Below, in pieces: positions 5,848-7,724 of a stretch of 7,724 nucleotides of DNA. Within the stretch, counting starts at the first letter, position 1. The number at the start of each line of letters is the position of its first letter. A model generated the notes under the pieces. It did not search any database and was not told the origin of the DNA. It saw only the letters and a program-made list of their open reading frames with translations. The DNA is from Candidatus Woesearchaeota archaeon (GTDB lineage Archaea > Nanobdellota > Nanobdellia > Woesearchaeales > UBA11576), in contig JACRKM010000166.1 in NCBI GenBank assembly GCA_016219765.1, positions 1 to 7,724 of the forward strand, in the 5' to 3' direction. Position numbers and translations under genes: made by a program.

Positions 5848-6999
5848 TTATTTCTTGAGGTAACGAGAATTTGGTGATTCTCTCTGCAGCCATCGCTTCC
5901 ACAAATACGTGTTCATTTCACGATGGAGAAGATCCTTGCGTGACAACGGTTGATCCTTCTTCCAGCCAACGCCAACAAGCACCGCCAGCAGAATCGTCAG
6001 GAGGACAAGACCAGAAATGGTGCTTCCAACGCTTAAGCCTGCCAATGAAAAGAAAGCACTTGCAGACGCAACACTAACCGAGGTCAGTGCAGATTCATCG
6101 TATGACTCAGCAGGCGAGACAACAGCTTGTTCGACGGAGGGCTCAACCGACGCTGACACGGCGCTGCCTTGAAGAACGCTTTCGCTTTCTTCATACGCCG
6201 AATCGAGCGGGGCTGTTGACGCTGCAGCAGTATCTGTTGCCATAGATGCTTCACTGCCTGCTGCAGACGTCACGCCCACATCACTTTCCATATTATTTAC
6301 GACATCGCTTGCTTCAACTTCTATGGTCTCGCTTGCCACAAAAAGCTGTTCATCAGGCGACAACACCTGTACAGACACCTGATACTTACCTTCTTTCTCC
6401 GGCGCCGTCATCAAATAACTGAACATTCCATTCGAATCAAGCGGCGCGCTTACTTTTCCTGCCGGTGTCTGCAATGTGACTGCCGCATTTGGCACAAGCG
6501 AGCCATCATCAAACAAAACCAATCCACTCAATGCAACCGCTTCACCTCCTTTAACTGTGAGAGGATCGGCCTTGAACATCAAGCTATATCTTGCGGTAAG
6601 CAATTGCTTGCTTTCTGCGTACGCATTGTTGCCGTACACGTCTGTCACGAATATCACGAACGTATATGTTCCTGTCTTGGTTGTTACAGTTGTGGGAATT
6701 TTAGCATAATAAGCTGGGTCACCATAGTGATCTTGGCGCAAGTGTAAAGATTTCGTCTCTCCATCCGGCAGTTTAAGAAGTGCTTCTACAGAATCAACAC
6801 CCGAAATATCAGTGACGAGCAAGTCGAGCGTCAACGGTTCCCCGCGAAAGACAACAGCAGGAGCAGTCAAGTCAATCTGCGGGCCATCCCTTTCCGGCGG
6901 AGTTGCAAGCTCAGAAGCCACGAACACAGCTTGTAATAAAAACATTAATAGAAATATCAACGCAACGAGAACTACACCTGTCCAACCTCTTTGCCTCAT
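5848..6999 (-). CDS. Shorter surface protein, paralogue of the large one
   Basis: A 383-residue protein: basic MRQRG start, hydrophobic segment (8-28), two beta-sandwich modules (about 42-137 and 140-230), an acidic Ser/Ala/Val/Glu-rich stalk (about 231-312), a membrane helix (about 323-346) and a basic tail. The two modules match the last two ectodomain modules of the large surface protein: IDLTAPAVVFRG, LVTD, VTDVYGN and DDGSLVP have counterparts IDLSAP...IIFRG, LVTD, ATDVYNN and DNGSLVP. The tails share a REM-N motif. Unlike its paralogue it has no N-x-S/T sequon, no cysteines and no polyglycine. ATG 6999 is fixed by GAGGT 6 bases upstream. The frame stays open to 7110, but the first possible start there (TTG) abuts the TATA box. 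The microprotein gene follows after 17 bases. A surface-anchored structural or adhesion role is likely. Confidence 0.85.
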   Translation of the reverse strand: MRQRGWTGVVLVALIFLLMFLLQAVFVASELATPPERDGPQIDLTAPAVVFRGEPLTLDLLVTDISGVDSVEALLKLPDGETKSLHLRQDHYGDPAYYAKIPTTVTTKTGTYTFVIFVTDVYGNNAYAESKQLLTARYSLMFKADPLTVKGGEAVALSGLVLFDDGSLVPNAAVTLQTPAGKVSAPLDSNGMFSYLMTAPEKEGKYQVSVQVLSPDEQLFVASETIEVEASDVVNNMESDVGVTSAAGSEASMATDTAAASTAPLDSAYEESESVLQGSAVSASVEPSVEQAVVSPAESYDESALTSVSVASASAFFSLAGLSVGSTISGLVLLTILLAVLVGVGWKKDQPLSRKDLLHREMNTYLWKRWLQRESPNSRYLKK

Positions 7000-7013
7000 T
7001 GTCCAACCTCTTT
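6979..7013 (-). repeat. 14-bp direct repeat spanning the ribosome site and first codons
   Basis: On the minus strand AAAGAGGTTGGACA occurs at 7013-7000, containing the Shine-Dalgarno site, and again at 6992-6979 within codons 3-7. The period is exactly 21 bases, so the start region carries two ribosome-site-like sequences. The paralogous gene has a degenerate version of the same arrangement. Confidence 0.7.
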
Positions 7014-7110
7014 TTTTGAAGAGAGCAAGTGAAGAAGTAACCAAAACCCTCTTCACCGAACCAACTTCTCTTCTGCTAACCAGTTTACCTGAATTTTTTA
7101 GGAAATTCAA

Positions 7111-7120
7111 TTATATAAAT
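7111..7120 (-). promoter_or_regulatory. TATA box of the shorter surface-protein gene
   Basis: The minus strand reads ATTTATATAA, a strong archaeal TATA box. It predicts a start near 7090 and a leader of about 90 bases to ATG 6999. The leader contains a weak 6-bp inverted repeat (GAAGAG at 7018-7023, CTCTTC at 7049-7054). The 100 bp between this box and the zinc-ribbon stop at 7219 shows no gene. Confidence 0.6.
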
Positions 7121-7218
7121 GTTTCTTTTTTGCACGTCTTGTAGTTACTACTGAGTAAAAATCATTGATAAAGAAAATGTGCTGATTAATTTATCGCGGT
7201 TGCATTAGTTAAAATTCT

Positions 7219-7380
7219 TTATTTCACAGGAGAACCGCACTTCTTGCAGATGTGCGTTTGTCTCTTCTCATCGTATACGGTTGTTACACCATAATCTACT
7301 TTTATTTGGCAGCCACTGCAAACAGGCTCAAGAAAGCTTAGATCATTGAAAAAATCAATACCCCTATTTATAGTAGACAT
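7219..7380 (-). CDS. 53-residue two-CxxC zinc-ribbon protein
   Basis: The frame encodes 53 residues, ending HICKKCGSPVK. Four cysteines form two CxxC knuckles, CSGC (21-24) and CKKC (45-48), separated by a 20-residue loop with alternating hydrophobic residues (IKVDYGVTTVYDE). This is the layout of a rubredoxin-type zinc ribbon. Such minimal ribbons in archaea often bind nucleic acid or partner proteins, but no specific family is recognisable and a function is not claimed. ATG 7380 is preceded by GGTG at an 8-base spacing. The frame stays open upstream to a TAG at 7462-7464 without an ATG, and a GTG at 7395 would add five residues. A TATA box lies at 7511-7519. CACGTAAA repeats lie just downstream of that box and suggest regulation. 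Confidence 0.7.
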   Translation of the reverse strand: MSTINRGIDFFNDLSFLEPVCSGCQIKVDYGVTTVYDEKRQTHICKKCGSPVK

Positions 7381-7433
7381 CGAGAATGCACCCACAGAGA
7401 TCGTTCTTATTGAGACTCCCCAAACTTCTGCTG

Positions 7434-7509
7434 CACGTAAATCTTTCGTACATCGTGCTAGCTAATCATGCCGGGTCGAGTTTTGTTCACGTAAAATATT
7501 CACGTAAAA
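7434..7509. repeat. Three CACGTAAA copies near the zinc-ribbon promoter
   Basis: CACGTAAA occurs at 7434-7441, 7488-7495 and 7501-7508. The last two belong to an exact 11-bp direct repeat TTCACGTAAAA (7486-7496 and 7499-7509) with a 13-bp period. They lie directly downstream of the TATA box, over the predicted transcription start near 7488, where a bound repressor would block initiation. The operator role is inference. Confidence 0.5.
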
Positions 7510-7601
7510 AGATATATAGATTCCATACTTAAAAATTTTTTCATATAATCGGGCTCAAATTCCAACTTTTTGGCAATTGAAAACTTTTCAGCAACCTCCA
7601 A
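7500..7601 (-). pseudogene. Doubtful 33-codon frame or gene remnant
   Basis: From a TTG at 7601 to a TGA at 7500-7502 the minus strand encodes a charged, helix-prone peptide containing EVAEKFSIAKKLEFEPDYMK. The frame is open a further 13 codons upstream, overlapping the end of the preceding gene, but has no ATG there and no convincing ribosome site before the TTG. The sequence looks protein-like, so a decayed gene end or a small non-ATG gene is possible. The zinc-ribbon TATA box lies inside its last codons. Confidence 0.2.
7511..7519 (-). promoter_or_regulatory. TATA box of the zinc-ribbon gene
   Basis: The minus strand reads CTATATATC, predicting a start near 7488 and a leader of about 105 bases before ATG 7380. 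The leader contains short stop-terminated ATG frames that are not credible genes. Confidence 0.45.
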
Positions 7602-7612
7602 ATGTTCGTCTC

Positions 7613-7724
7613 TTAACCGTAACTCTGATTCGTAACATTATAAACCGGAAGATGCGCCGCGTCAAGCCTGAATTTCGGATAATCAACATTCGTGATGCCG
7701 GCAATGCCGTAGTGGCCAGGACTG
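7613..7724 (-). CDS. C-terminal end of an unknown protein (partial)
   Basis: The minus-strand frame entering at the window edge runs 36 codons to a TAA at 7613-7615. It opens SPGHYGIAGITNVDYPKF and ends LPVYNVTNQSYG. Two N-x-S/T sequons (NVT, NQS) sit in the last seven residues, which fits an exported, glycosylated protein like the other surface proteins here. The fragment is too short to assign a family. The start lies outside the window. Confidence 0.5.
   Translation of the reverse strand, partial: SPGHYGIAGITNVDYPKFRLDAAHLPVYNVTNQSYG

Noticed and set aside
5801..5863. Plus-strand 20-codon frame antisense to the microprotein gene
   Set aside because: No ribosome site, no promoter at a sensible distance, and it runs into the 3' end of the surface-protein gene. 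The minus-strand frame has much better signals.
5848..6999. Type IV pilin-like signal in the MRQRG N-termini
   Set aside because: A basic residue plus Gly before a hydrophobic stretch resembles a class III signal, but Trp at the position after Gly in one paralogue and the C-terminal membrane anchor in both fit a conventional signal or anchor better.
7000..7110. 37-codon N-terminal extension of the shorter surface protein
   Set aside because: The TTG at 7110 abuts the TATA box and lies upstream of the predicted transcript start, and the extension would bury the hydrophobic signal segment. GAGGT 6 bases before ATG 6999 sets the start.
1..7724. tRNA, rRNA, CRISPR array or a replication origin
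   Set aside because: No cloverleaf with a T-loop GTTCRA signature, no rRNA-like conserved stretch, no regularly spaced repeat array longer than three short units, and no origin-type repeat cluster was found by eye.

Overview
The window reads as archaeal, most likely from a small-genome DPANN-type lineage such as a Woesearchaeota relative. That lineage call is inference. Direct support is the archaeal promoter layout: TATA boxes such as TTTATAAA (68-75), TTTAAATA (5206-5213), ATTTATATAA (minus, 7120-7111) and CTATATATC (minus, 7519-7511) sit at plausible distances upstream of genes. Several genes also carry GAGGT or GGTG Shine-Dalgarno sites. The protein set fits too: surface proteins with Ig-like domains and N-glycosylation sequons, an archaeal SpoIIM-family membrane protein, and a short MgtC-type protein. 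No rRNA, tRNA or CRISPR array was seen.

Layout. On the plus strand there is the last 17 codons of an upstream gene (to 56), then a membrane-linked SLT-type lytic transglycosylase (98-1009). Convergent to it is a SpoIIM-family polytopic membrane protein (1959 to 1105, minus). Next comes a 170-bp block packed with perfect hairpins (about 2037-2207), which abuts the SpoIIM TATA box. Upstream of that, also minus, is a 954-residue surface protein (5088 to 2224). It has an N-terminal hydrophobic segment, an N-terminal beta domain, about six Ig-like domains, a polyglycine linker, a six-cysteine thrombospondin-like module, a C-terminal membrane anchor and a basic tail. It is divergent from a short MgtC-type protein (5244-5666, plus).

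Convergent to mgtC is a second, shorter surface protein (6999 to 5848, minus, 383 residues). It is a paralogue of the first and shares its last two ectodomain modules, membrane anchor and tail, and its first 15 coding bases are identical. Seventeen bases after its stop, behind a strong Shine-Dalgarno site, is a 25-residue single-helix microprotein (5830 to 5753). Further upstream on the minus strand are a 53-residue two-CxxC zinc-ribbon protein (7380 to 7219), a doubtful 33-codon reading frame, and the C-terminal end of another gene running off the window (7724 to 7613).

How they may work together. Almost every gene encodes a membrane or surface protein, so the region looks like a cell-envelope neighbourhood. 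The genes are mostly individually promoted rather than one operon. The surface protein plus microprotein pair is the clearest co-transcribed unit. The most unusual items are the microprotein, the hairpin block with two covarying hairpins, the paralogue pair that differs in predicted glycosylation (33 sequons against none), and the zinc-ribbon gene with CACGTAAA repeats beside its promoter.
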